A stretch of DNA of 64,000 nucleotides from Diphasiastrum complanatum (Eukaryota > Streptophyta > Lycopodiopsida > Lycopodiales > Lycopodiaceae), in assembly GCA_029204225.1 (NCBI GenBank), contig CM055101.1, positions 58,205,579-58,269,578 of the forward strand, given 5' to 3'. Of this stretch, positions 1 to 10,408 are shown in pieces (the first letter of the stretch is position 1; each line of letters opens with the position of its first letter). The notes beneath the pieces are model-generated. The model was not told the DNA's origin and made no database searches. It saw nothing but the letters and a program-made list of their open reading frames with translations. Position numbers and translations under genes: made by a program.

Positions 1-425
1 GAATTAGGGAATCCTTCCTACTGAGTCGTTCTTTTAAACGACTTACATGGAAAACAGGATGAACCCCAACCCCAATCGGAAGATCTAGCTGATAAGTGAC
101 CAGATTGATTTTCTTTACAACCTTATAAGGTCCGCCATATTCATGGACATAGCTTATGGCATTTTCCTGTCCGAAGTACCTTTGAATCCTTAGGGATTTT
201 AAGATACACCCAGGTTCCGTCCATCAATTTCCCGAGGTTGAACGCCCACGGTTAGCATAAAACTGAGCTCTCTCCTGAGCGGTTTTCATGCGTTCCTTGG
301 CCACTAACAGCATTTCTTGCATATCTTGCAGGAAATCTACTACAACTTGCACCTTGAGACCTTTGAGTCGCTTGGATCCTGCATCCCAAGGTCATCACTA
401 GATCTAGAATTTCATGTCAGGACAT

Positions 426-570
426 TGTCAGAAATCCATAAACATAATATGGATGGACAGACTAGGATTCAAACCCAGGACCTCCCTCATATCGGATGGG
501 ATGCTTCTACCACTGAGTTGTCCGCCCCTGTTTGATAGTTTCTCTCAGAGTGTGGATTGATATTCCAACA
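426..570 (-). repeat. 3' LTR of the miniature element
   Basis: TG...CA repeat. It is similar to the other LTR, with scattered substitutions and small indels, so the insertion is not recent. Confidence 0.85.
455..525 (-). promoter_or_regulatory. tRNA-like Pol III internal promoter in the 3' LTR
   Basis: The second LTR has the same arrangement: box A variant at 509-520, B box GGTTTGAATCC at 465-475 (one change from the consensus). GGACA and TGTCC here form five Watson-Crick pairs. Confidence 0.65.
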
Positions 571-688
571 CCCCCCCTCAAGCCACACTTAGTTGGGGTC
601 CTAGCTGTCCACTGCCCCACAACTTGGGCCACCTAACCATGGCTTTGACACCATTGAATTTTAGGTCTAACTGTTAGCTCTAATACCA

Positions 689-832
689 TGTTAGAAATCC
701 ATAAATCATAATATGGATGGACAGACTAGGATTCGAACCCAGGACCTCCTTCATATCGATTGGGATGCTCTACCACTGAGTTATCCGCTATGTTTGATAG
801 TTCTCTCTAGAGTATGGATTGACATTCCAACA
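689..832 (-). repeat. 5' LTR of the miniature element
   Basis: TG...CA repeat next to the primer-binding site at 677-688. It retains a perfect Pol III B box. Confidence 0.85.
720..788 (-). promoter_or_regulatory. tRNA-like Pol III internal promoter in the 5' LTR
   Basis: The minus strand holds an A-box-like TAACTCAGTGGT (772-783) and, 32 nt further, GGTTCGAATCC (729-739), an exact B box. A T-arm can be drawn with stem CTGGG/CCTAG and loop TTCGAAT. GGATA near the 5' side can pair with TGTCC on the 3' side like an acceptor stem. The anticodon arm is degenerate, so this is tRNA-derived rather than a functional tRNA gene. Confidence 0.75.
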
Positions 833-905
833 GACATCTAGCCAGATGCGACCGATTAAAAAACCTATTCGGTTTTGACAAAGATCCCGAAGTGAAAGAT
901 ACAAA

Positions 906-1331
906 TCAGATTGGATCCTCAGCAAAGCATAACTGATTAATCTCTCCAATCCGACTCAAGGCATCGACAACGCAGTTCGACGTACCTTTAGGGATACTTA
1001 TGTCAAACACAAACTCCTGAATGAGTTCCGACCATCTAGCCTTACGGCCACGAAGGTCCTTGGCATCACAAATGTACCTAAGGGATTGGTGATCGTCATC
1101 ACCGTAAATCTGGCAACCATAAAGATAATGCCTCCAGATTTTTAATGCGTGAATGATTGCAAAAAAGCTCTTTCTCATAGGTAGAGCAGGATCCAACTTC
1201 TTGCTTTCAAAAGCAGCTAGTCTACCATCTTGATAAAGGACCGCTCCTGCAACAAAGTCGCTAGCATACGTGCCAACCACATAGGGTCGGTTAGGATCAA
1301 CAATGTGTAAAAGTGGAGCCGTAGAAGACAC
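906..1331 (-). pseudogene. Gypsy A RNase H domain remnant
   Basis: An open stretch of about 141 residues matches the RNase H-like domain that follows gypsy reverse transcriptases (motifs [44 protein letters not shown]). The equivalent in gypsy B is at 14623-15317. The usual TDAS-type segment is altered here (TYASDF) and residues in the middle differ. It is joined to nothing intact on either side, so it is a relic. Confidence 0.85.
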
Positions 1332-1439
1332 AGTGCTTGAGAGTCCTCAAAACTCTCATTCATTTCATCAGTCCATGTTATCATTGGAGAACGTTTGTTG
1401 AGGTCAATGCTATTAAGGCATAGTCCAAAATGAACCTGT

Positions 1440-2660
1440 GAAAAAAATCTTGTGAAGCTCAAAAAGGATTCACTTCACGAATTGTTTGAGGTCCTCGGCC
1501 ATTCTCATACCTTACGGACTTTTGTCCCATAATCGATTTCAAGACCTTTATTAGATATGACATGGCCCCAGGTAATTGAGTTTAGTTTGCTCCTCAAGGG
1601 TCCGACTATAAATCAATATGTCGTCCAAATACACCCCACAAACTTTCCCAGATATGGACGAAGAATAACGTTTCATCATTTGCTGGAAAGTGCAGGTGCA
1701 TTTGTGAGTCCAAAAGGTAACACTAAAAACTCATAATGGCCGTACCTAGATCAAAATCCAGTCTTAGGAACATCTTCGTTCCTAATTCTTATCTGATGGT
1801 ATCTTGATCTAAGATCAATCTTGGAGAAATACGTAGCTCCATTCAGACGATCCATAAGATCATCATCCTAGGTAAGAGATATTTGTTCATGATGGGTATA
1901 AATCATTAACTTTTTAAAGTCACCGCACAAACGTGTGCCGCCATCCGTTTTATTAACTAAAAGGATTGGTCCCCATCCTAAGAAGTTCTTGTAACTGCCT
2001 AGAAATTCCATCCTCTTCCTTGATGCTAACCCTTGTAAGGAAAAAGAGATACAAGTTGGCTTCCAGGAAGCAACTCTATTTGATGGTCAACATTGAGGTA
2101 GGCCATCAGGAAGTTTATCAGGTAAAAACATCACTATACTCTTGCCTAAGTTTGTTATATATTCTTCTTCAGGTGAATTAACACTTAATGGATTATTTGA
2201 AGGCACATTCAAAGGCAAATGCGATTAAATCCAATATTTAGACCTCTGGACTGCATGATCATCCAGATAAAATTTCATCTTTTAAAAAAGCAAAGATAAA
2301 CTTTATTACCAAAGTCTTTCAAATATTCAACACTTCTAAAGAAGAAACCATAGGATCAAAAAGGCTTGATTACATCGCCTTTCAGTTCAACCAACGAGCC
2401 ATTATGCAAAACAAAATACTATGAGTCACATAGTCCTTTCTTTAAAAACTCATTTTTGAGAGATTATGTCTACGCTATCCAAATTCATAATGTGAAAATC
2501 CAACCGTTCAACATGATCTTGAATCTTAAGCGGCAAACTGAGGAACAAGCTGGTCCCTAGCTTGGGCCGATCTTCCCCTGACGCCATTTTCATCACAGGC
2601 AAGTGATTACTTGGCGCGGTGACCGCCTTGAGGTTTCTGCACCAGTTTAGCATTTATAAA
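1440..2660 (-). pseudogene. Gypsy A protease and reverse transcriptase remnants
   Basis: Several frames on the minus strand carry pieces of gypsy pol. At 2450-2653 a segment with LPLKIQDHVERLDFHIMNL aligns with the protease-to-RT linker of element B. Between 1450 and 2250 the RT is recognisable only by DNA similarity to 15.3-16.1 kb and is broken by numerous stops. No functional product is possible. Confidence 0.7.
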
Positions 2661-2689
2661 GTTATGTGTGAAACCATCATCAAAAAGAA

Positions 2690-3510
2690 CAATCACAGCT
2701 TGGCGCCTTACGATTCATTTCATACGAAAGAGATCGCGGGGTTGTCGTAATCTGCGCGTCCAACTTGATGCGCTTTTTCCCGCCCTGGGAACCGTGTCCG
2801 TCTTGTCTTTACCCCGCTTCTTAAAAAATATCGTTTCCTTTTGTTCTGCTTTTGGGCAAACTTTGCTCCTTGCGGGAGGCAAAATGGGCAGTCATCGAAG
2901 ATTTTCGCAAAGCGAAGGACATCTTTCAATAGTCCTGCAGTTGGTTACCGCCGCAGTTCCAGTTGAAATTCCTTCAGAAGCCCCAAGATGAATTGTAGTT
3001 TTAATAAGATAGGATCGATTCGCGAAGCGAATCGGGGCAAAACTAGTACCCATCTGCACAGTGGCGAAACGCCGCCAATGCTCAAAGTCATCCAATACCG
3101 GAAGAAAAGCCGTTTTAAAGGCTTACTGAAAGACATCCCACGTGGAAGGGGGCACCAGCCCTTTCCTTCAGATCCTGCCACCCGTAGTGAACGCCTTACC
3201 GCGTAAAAACATGAGGGCAGAAGCGATCTTTGTACTATCAGGCAGGTCATGCATGGAAACATGGCTATTCCACTGATCGAGCCACGGCAATACAACATCT
3301 GGATGTCGGTCCTTCTTTTCGCCCAAAAAATTCCGGATTAAACATAGGATAAAGGAGAGCGGACCGCGAGTGCGTTGAAGAACTCCACTCTTGCTCGGCC
3401 GCAACATGCTTAGCTTGCATATCCAGGATTTGGTTTTGCAACAAATTCAAGGCTTGTACAAGTTGATTGGTATCTACATCATCAGAGGAGGTGGGATGGA
3501 CCTTCACCCG
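2690..3510 (-). pseudogene. Gypsy A gag remnant
   Basis: Fragments in three frames match gag of element B. One segment has GEKKDRHPDVVLPWLDQW and MHDLPDSTKIASALMFLRGK (3407-3168); another has RIDPILLKLQFILGLLKEF (near 3010). The apparent start lies near 3507. The reading frame changes at least twice. The DNA at about 3012-3035 is a near-perfect palindrome around a TTCGCGAA-type core. Confidence 0.75.
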
Positions 3511-4650
3511 AGGGCATAGCAGGGTCCATGGCGCATTAAGGTAAAAGGTGAAGGAACAACAGCAAGAGCTTCGCTACAAAGTGGCTTAGGGAGCTTGAGA
3601 CTACAACTCAAGGAGACTAGGCAACAATTAAGCTCCTCAATGGTGAAGATGGAGCCTTTACCCCCCACCTCACACCATTTCCTTCCTTTGACCCAACGGG
3701 GTTGGCTCAGTTGGTTGGCTTGGCATCCAAAGTTTCTTTGGTCCCAGGTTCGAGCCTCCCCTTGGAAACCAAGAAGCATTTCCTTCCTTTGACTTTGCTG
3801 GGTGGCAGGCCTTATGGACGCCACCTAGCAAGCACATGGGCCCAAAAACAAGTGGCATCCCCTTATGGGGTCCACCTACCCTCAAAACACATGGCCACCA
3901 CCCTCCCTATGCCACCTCACCCAAGGGTCACTTGGGTCACGTCCGCACTCACCTTTTGGGTCACCACCTTGACCTCTTGGCCTTATGGGCCAAAGAAGCA
4001 CCTAGAAGTCCTTTAAGGCTTGTCCTTAGACTTAGGAGGAGGTGTAGGTACAATTGTATGTTCAAGAGGAAGAGGTGGAGGAAAAAAGACTTTTCCTCTC
4101 AAAAAGTGATGAAGATGGTTGGGTTGCAAATTTTTTTGTATGTGCAGGTGGAGCTTTACAAGGAGGATGAGAGAGGCCAAGAAAGAGGCTCAAGAAGAGG
4201 GGAAAAGGCACACAGGTCAGTACTTGCAACACGTACAACCTGCAAGTATAGGCTGTGTACTTTTCTTTTATTTCCTCCCCTTCTTTAAAATGTTAAAAGC
4301 AAAGGTATACTTTAAAATAGCTTTTTATGTTTACAAATAGATAAGCTTGCAAAACAAACTTAAAAAGTTAGCTTAGAAACTTTAAAAGTTAAGTTTGCTT
4401 TTGTTTAATAACTTTGTAATCAAAGTTAAATAAACTTTTTTAATGTACTCTCTAAAGTACAATAAGTTTTACAAAGTTTTACAGGGTTTCCAAGACTTTG
4501 TATTCACATTTGATTTACAAAGTTAATAAGACTTTGTAAACTTTATCTTAATAGTTCAAGATGTACTTTTGAAGTACAGGAGAGTTTTATAGCTTTAAGT
4601 TCAAAAGGCTTGAAGCCTCACTTCCAAAAGTACTTTGTTTTAAAAGGTAC

Positions 4651-5907
4651 TAATATGTTGACAATTGAAGGAGGGATGTAGATGTTCCCTCCCCCTTCCA
4701 TCCTCCCCATCCCTCTGCATAGTGCGGCTGCCAAGCCACTGACTGTTGAGCGCACAAAAAACCAAGACAACCAGGGGAATTCCTGTACGGGACAGGTCTC
4801 GAGGCAGACAGGTCCGCAGATCCACGCGTGCGGGCGACGGCGCCTGCCACAGAACAAAAATTCATTTATTTATTTATTTTTAATTTACGATTGTCCGTAC
4901 GACTGTACGAACAGTCAATAGGGCTTCTACAGAATCAAGAAAAAAATCGTAAAAAATTTTACTGTCTACAAAAAAAAACAGTCAAAATTTTTATAGAATT
5001 TTCTTTACGATTCTTATTCTCAAATCAAGGTCGAAAATATTATTAGTTTCTAAAAAATGTTAACAGCCGATAAACAACTAATAAAAAATCAGAAAACCGA
5101 CAACTTCCACCATAGCTAGCAAACGTGGCTCGTTTTCTATCCAAACAACCCCGGATTGAGACGAACCAAAAAGCAAAGTTGTTCATCTAATAGCCATAAT
5201 AGATGAAGACTAATGAAATACTGGATCCAAGAATACCTTATTCTTGAGCATAGATCCAAGAAGAGAATGAAAATGGTCCTTGACCCCATCTATACATGTA
5301 ACCCCTGCCACAATTGGAACATTATGTGTATTGATGAGAACTTGTTTTGACTGGAATCTCTGCAACATCTAAATCGTGTAACCTCCTCTCTAGTATTGTG
5401 TGACCCATGACATTTGTCAATGTCCACATCCACATGAGCATGAGTTGTCCCATCTAGAATATCCTAAGAATCATCTAGTATTGGACCCTTTCCTCATGTT
5501 TTCTTTTAGCATCCATTGCTAGGATGTACAAGCCATCGCGCACCTAAAGAGGATAGCAGATGGCAGGTGCAACACAGGATTCTATTTCATTCAAGGGGTC
5601 CATTACCAATGTGTCCATCGAGGGCAGGTAGGAACAATGATGGCAACTCCAATGAGGCAAGCAAAAGAGAAGTTTCTACTAAGGATACTATGAGAGCCAA
5701 TTGCAAGAAAATTTGTTGAGGGCTATGGGAGCCAGTTCACAATCCAGGTAGGAGTCAACTAAGAATGCAAGTAGGAGTGCACAATCCAGGTAGGAGTCAA
5801 CTAAGAATGCAAGTAGGAGTGACGATGGTAGCTCCAATGAAGGGCCTGCCAATAGGAGCTACTATCAAGCACAAGTAGGGTAGTGGCATAGAGGAGGGTG
5901 AGAGGGC

Positions 5908-5910
<3 letters not shown>
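4651..5910. other. Intronic DNA without recognised genes
   Basis: It contains an AT-rich stretch with short A/T runs (4850-5060) and unassigned sequence from 5.1 to 5.7 kb. No exon of gene 1 could be recognised here on the minus strand. A tandem duplication lies at 5738-5821. Confidence 0.5.
5738..5821. repeat. Perfect 42 bp tandem duplication
   Basis: Two identical 42 bp units, 5738-5779 and 5780-5821, beginning cacaatccaggtaggag. Confidence 0.95.
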
Positions 5911-5955
<45 letters not shown>

Positions 5956-5975
5956 AGAGAGAGAGCTTTATTAAT
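5911..5975. repeat. (GA)n microsatellite at the LINE A 3' end
   Basis: An almost pure GA tract interrupted by two CGAG steps near 5947-5954. It directly follows the LINE 3' terminus read on the minus strand. Confidence 0.9.
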
Positions 5976-7325
5976 GTCTTTTCCATGCCAAAAGGCATAT
6001 AAGACCAAATGGAGCACATGTCAAGTATCATGGGAGCGTATATAAACGTCTCCAAGAAAAAACTATGCATAAAAGAGAAATAAGCAATATAACTGTAAAC
6101 TACAAACTGCCAACTGTCCATAAGGGGGGAGCAAAATAGCTGCCAGGACTAGAGTAATATCATGTAGTGTTGCTGCTGAAAAAAGATGTGATACGAGCTA
6201 CAACAGGAGGTAACATGGACCGTCACTGATGTCGTCTAGGAGGGTGAAAACTGTGTGCTCTCGTAACATGGTGTGAAGTGCGAACTGCTGCATGGGTATG
6301 AGTGATACACTGTCTCTGACATCGGTGAGGTGGTATGTCGTCGTCATCGTCATCAGACAGTGTCCGTCTCCTGGTGAAGAAAGACGTAATCTGAGCCTGA
6401 GAGCTAGGAAGTGGTTGGTGAGCTAACTAGTACATAACCTGGCACAACAAGACCATCTCCCGTAGCATAAGTGCGACACAGGGAGAGTCCTCATATCCAA
6501 TCAGTGCTCTGAGTGTAGTAGGCATGTCACGGAATAAACAGTGATATCTCCATCTGATCTCATAATATATGGGGCATCTGAAGATGAAGTGCTCCTTGGA
6601 CTCTATCTCATGTAGGGAACATAGTAGGCATAGTCTCTCCTCTCGTGGTGTACCCTGGAATTTGCTTGTCTCAATAGCCAACTGATGTGAGGAGATTCTG
6701 AACTGTCCCAAAGTGAAATGGAGACCGTGTGATAGTTTAGAGGACAAATAGCGAGGTAAAACTGGAAGACCAGTGGCATCTTGCTCCAGAAAGTGAGTCC
6801 CCGGTAGTAGTCAGGCTTAACCCCCAGCTGGTGTCGCCAAGTACGATCGAGATATGCTCTGTATAAAAAACGTCTAAAGTACTGATGTGTACCCAAAGGG
6901 AGATCATTGATAGTGATATCAAATGCTTCCATGAGGAAGTGTGATGCCTGAGAGAACCATGATAGCCGGTATCCCTAAGTCTGAAGGTGATGAGAGGACA
7001 TGAGTGCAAGCCGTGTATATCGCTGCTCTGTATCAGGAAGTGCCTGAGCTCTCTGGATGTATGTGATAAGCTGGAAGGCTGCCTCAATTTGAATAGGGGG
7101 GGTGGCGAACTCCGCGAGGATGATCTCATGTGGAACCGAGGGCTTCGCTCGGATCATTCACGCTAACATGGTGGTCTATAAGCGTGAAATGCTGGACCAG
7201 TGTGAAGATGATAGTCCTATACACCATATCTCTACTGCATACAAGGCCGAAGGGGTGACGATGGTGTCAAACAGTCTGCACTTACTCAGGGCATCCCGAA
7301 TAGACTTATGGAAGCAGAATCAACG
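5911..7325 (-). mobile_element. LINE copy A, 5'-truncated
   Basis: On the minus strand the remnant starts inside the C-terminal part of the reverse transcriptase (LFDTIVTPSALYAVE-type segment, about 7320-7160). It continues through a conserved tail domain (FDITINDLPLGTHQYFRRF, near 6920) to a zinc-binding-like segment with CLLCSLHEIESKEHFIFRCP (near 6640-6570). LINE C at 20.8-24.3 kb has the same order, including [17 protein letters not shown]. The 3' end is a short hairpin at 5985-5998 followed by a GA/CT microsatellite at 5911-5975. Frameshifts show it is inactive. 5' truncation is the normal outcome of target-primed reverse transcription. Confidence 0.8.
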
Positions 7326-7711
7326 AATTCATCATGAAATTATTTTTTTCTTTTTTAAAATGTTAACACAATTGAACTACATCTGCATTTACTCTATGAT
7401 TCTACACTAACATAGATGAGGACTCCCAAAAGAATGGTTACAACAGGGACATTGCACTAGATCACAACTTGGCAAATGGGTGATTTGTTCCAAGCTTGAA
7501 CTTTCTTTTCTTTCCAAGGAAATGCGGTACAAAAATTGTGATAGCCTGATAATGAAATGTGATATGCAACTAGGTGATCAACTAAATTCTTCCAAGTTTC
7601 AAAAAACAATTTGGCAAGATCTGCACAGTTTAGCAGTTTCAATGGGCAAAAACAAGCACACAACACGCAGGCCATGCCCAAAACTTTTAAATAAGGGCAC
7701 AGGCAACTAAC

Positions 7712-10408
7712 TTTGGAAGCAAACCTAGCCACAGCAGCCATAGCCCAGTTCCAAAACTCTGGAGCTGTACCAAAACGAGCACTAACAGTTGGAACACCTA
7801 GCACCTCAAAAGCAGAGGTGACTTCAGGTAAATTTCTGCACATGCCCACTTTCACTGTCATGTACTGAATTTGGTGCACCAATCCAAAAACAGTAGTTAT
7901 TGCACAAGTTAAATTGAATCATGCCAAGCCAGTACAAACCACCAAAAGACAACCTCTTAAGAAGATGCAGAATGTGCCTTATCTACAAAAGAGCAACCTT
8001 AGTATACATGATCTTGAAATGTCAAATATTCTACTAAAGGAACATATGATTTTCTGAAAAGAGAATACAAAATTATTTTCATGATTTCCTATTGGTCCGT
8101 CAATTAAACTCCAGTTCCTTCCATAAGTCCCAAGTTTTGAAAATCAGGCTCAAATCTTGCTCATGGAATGTCAATAGAGTCTAGACTCAAGTTTTGCTTG
8201 GTTTCCTCAACCTTGAGATAAGCTTAGAGATTACCCGTGTAAAGAAGGCTTTCTGAGTTCCGAAAATGTACAAACCCACAATGAAAAGTGTTTTTAATCT
8301 CCAATGAGGGTTCTACTACATTTTAACGTTAGAGAGATGACAATTCTGAAATCCAGAAAATGTTAGATGCACCAACATTACAGGTAAAATTCTTCAAATG
8401 AAAGAGTTCATGATCACCAACTGTAATGTGGGCCAAGAACCTTAAATAATTTGATTAAATAGCAATTTGTTAAATCCTTGAATGTTTCATTTTTTCCAAA
8501 AGTAAACCAAAAATTAAAGAGACACTTTAGGTTTGAAAGCCAAGTGTTTGCACTCCCTGAGGATTTGTCCATAGGTATGATAAGAATTAGCATGCTGAAT
8601 TTGAAAAAGCTTGCATTTTCAAAAACAGCACATCCTTTCCAAATGAGGGATCATTTAGATTCTAAAGGCATCACCATGTTGTTTATATTAGTTACTCCGG
8701 TTCCTTTCATATACAATCTATAAAGAGGATTCAACTCTCGCAGATAATCTTATGGACTTAGCTGTAAGTTCTGCCAATAGATCTGCTGGACTCAAAGAAA
8801 AGTGGTGTTTATATGGTGACAGTCGAAGGATAACACCATTCAAGCACATACTAAACAGGCTCAGGGTGAGCTTGGAGACTCACAGTAAGTACACATTTCT
8901 CTTGCCAATGCCTTTTCCAAAATCAACTAAAAGCTCGCTACTATAAGGCCTCCTTTTCACTTGCTCACCTACAAAGAGTAGCAAACTCTTAGCATCTCTA
9001 AGTTTACTTCTGATAAGAATTTGATGAAAATAGAACGGTCTCCCTTACCTATTCTTCATTTAATGGCATCAACTGAAACAAAAGATGACACTAATTGCTA
9101 AAATAGCTGACTAATTCAGGAAAAACTACCTTGACTGTAAGCCAAGACCTCTTCCCCTAGCAGAAGAAAGCTTGTCGCAAGTATGGTGGGACCCACCCCA
9201 CCAGATCCAGCTGTAAAGTAAGAAAACCTGAAAACGTTCTTAGAATCTGAACATCAGAACCCAGAAAAGGCCATACCTAAACTAGGGTAGCTGAGTACAG
9301 CCTTTACACTGGATGGTCCAATGTGTCACTTCAAGTAGATGGACAAGACAACAGATGCTAAATGGCATAAGGAGAACTTAGAAGTAGTGTACACTAGGTC
9401 ACTTCTATAAGACAATTTTTGAACGGATTCTGAGAATGTGAAACAGTTCTGTCAAAAAAAAAATTACAATTCCTGCTCCAAATTGAACGTTCGCATGAGA
9501 ATGAAGCCTACCGCAAACGGTCGGGTTTACTAACTGAACCATCAGCTGAACCTGTTATAGCCGAGCGGACAAGTTCTGCTGCCATTACTGACGAGACATT
9601 TAAGCATTAGATGCATCATATGGTAACTGAATCCCCATTGAGCAACTGGAAAATCTACCCTTAAGAGTCAACCCCAAGAAGATCATTCTCTATGTTGCAA
9701 GATTCGAACATTTTGCACAAATTCTAAATCGTTTGTATAGATTCAATGCCAAAAGGTCTCATGAAGGCTTACTGTTGCTAACTCCGGGATAAATGCCTGC
9801 TGAGACTATTGCTGAAACATTTGAGGCAACTGCCTTAGCATGTAATTGCTTAGCTCGTTGCGCATATTGCAGATCATCACAGACATCAACGTAACTAACC
9901 TGTGCGGATATTCCAAACCACAGGAGAGGTCATCAATAAAACTAAAAGCAAACAAACTTGATGAAAAGGGCACATTTTGTTACATTAAGGCATCATCCTT
10001 CGAAAGGAACAGTTTCACAATTCTAGTCTGAAATTGCACAAATGCGGTCATGAAGAAACACAAACAAAACTATAAATGAAACACAAGATCAAAATCTCAA
10101 AATTAGACCTTGCTGTGTATAGCAGCTTCTAGGACACTGCACTTCTCACGGCGCTGAAAGGGACCAGCCGCATGGATTACGAGATCGGCATCTGCATTCA
10201 AGTCTGCTAGTAAGCCTCCTAATAGAAAAGTTTGGTACTGCGTAATTTCAAACTGTACTTTCTAAAAAGCTGGCAGTATGCAGTTGAACTTGTTCTGGCA
10301 CTGCAGTCACCATCAAGCACTGATCTCAGGGATGATTCATCTTCGATGTCAATAGCCAAATACTTTGTCCTTTCTCCCAGCTCAGCTACTAGTGCCTCCC
10401 CTTTCTCC
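7712..10408 (-). CDS. Gene 1 exon block 2-8
   Basis: Exon lengths are 98, 83, 127, 76, 98, 85 and 124 nt, and each junction restores the frame across canonical GT/AG sites (for example GATG|GTGACT to GCAG|ATGCC; AACA|GTAAGC to GTCAG|TAATGG). Introns 2-6 are compact (119, 209, 185, 284 and 161 nt) and intron 7 is 1,048 nt, unlike intron 1. The last visible donor is AAA|GTTAGT at 7712/7711. No following exon encoding the expected conserved C-terminal segment was found down to position 1. Confidence 0.9.

Larger units (their letters stand above)
426..832 (-). mobile_element. Miniature LTR retrotransposon (TRIM-like), 407 bp, with tRNA-like LTRs
   Basis: Two direct repeats, 426-570 and 689-832 (145 and 144 bp), begin TG and end CA and flank 118 bp of non-coding DNA. 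The element is bordered by a 5 bp target duplication GACAT (421-425 and 833-837). On the minus strand a primer-binding site TGGTATTAGAGC (677-688) directly abuts the 5' LTR and resembles the usual initiator-Met tRNA site. A polypurine tract (minus strand of 571-580) abuts the 3' LTR. There is no ORF. These are the hallmarks of a terminal-repeat retrotransposon in miniature. Unusually, each LTR carries a tRNA-like Pol III promoter. It is inserted in decayed gypsy A. Confidence 0.85.
1..4650 (-). mobile_element. Decayed Ty3/gypsy retrotransposon A, in intron 8 of gene 1
   Basis: Reading on the minus strand, the order from right to left is gag (about 3510-2690), protease (2660-2400), reverse transcriptase (2250-1450), RNase H (1331-906) and the C-terminal part of integrase (about 400-1). 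All parts resemble gypsy element B at 12.3-19.6 kb. The integrase core present in B is missing between about 377 and 840, and a miniature LTR element sits in that gap. Many frameshifts and stops show it is dead. The right boundary is uncertain: 3.5-4.65 kb looks like the 5' leader, with an AT-rich segment resembling 18.0-19.1 kb of element B, but no LTR could be delimited. The left end is off the window. Confidence 0.82.

Noticed and set aside
720-788. A genuine tRNA gene
   Set aside because: A and B boxes and a T-arm are present, but the anticodon arm is degenerate, and two copies lie inside the LTRs of a mobile element.
3595-4288. Overlapping plus-strand open frames of 100-150 codons
   Set aside because: Low-complexity Pro/His/Leu-rich text antisense to the gypsy A leader; no family recognised.
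5200-5460. Possible missing exon of gene 1
   Set aside because: Minus-strand translation gives no match to the expected C-terminal segments, and no phase-0 acceptor was convincing.
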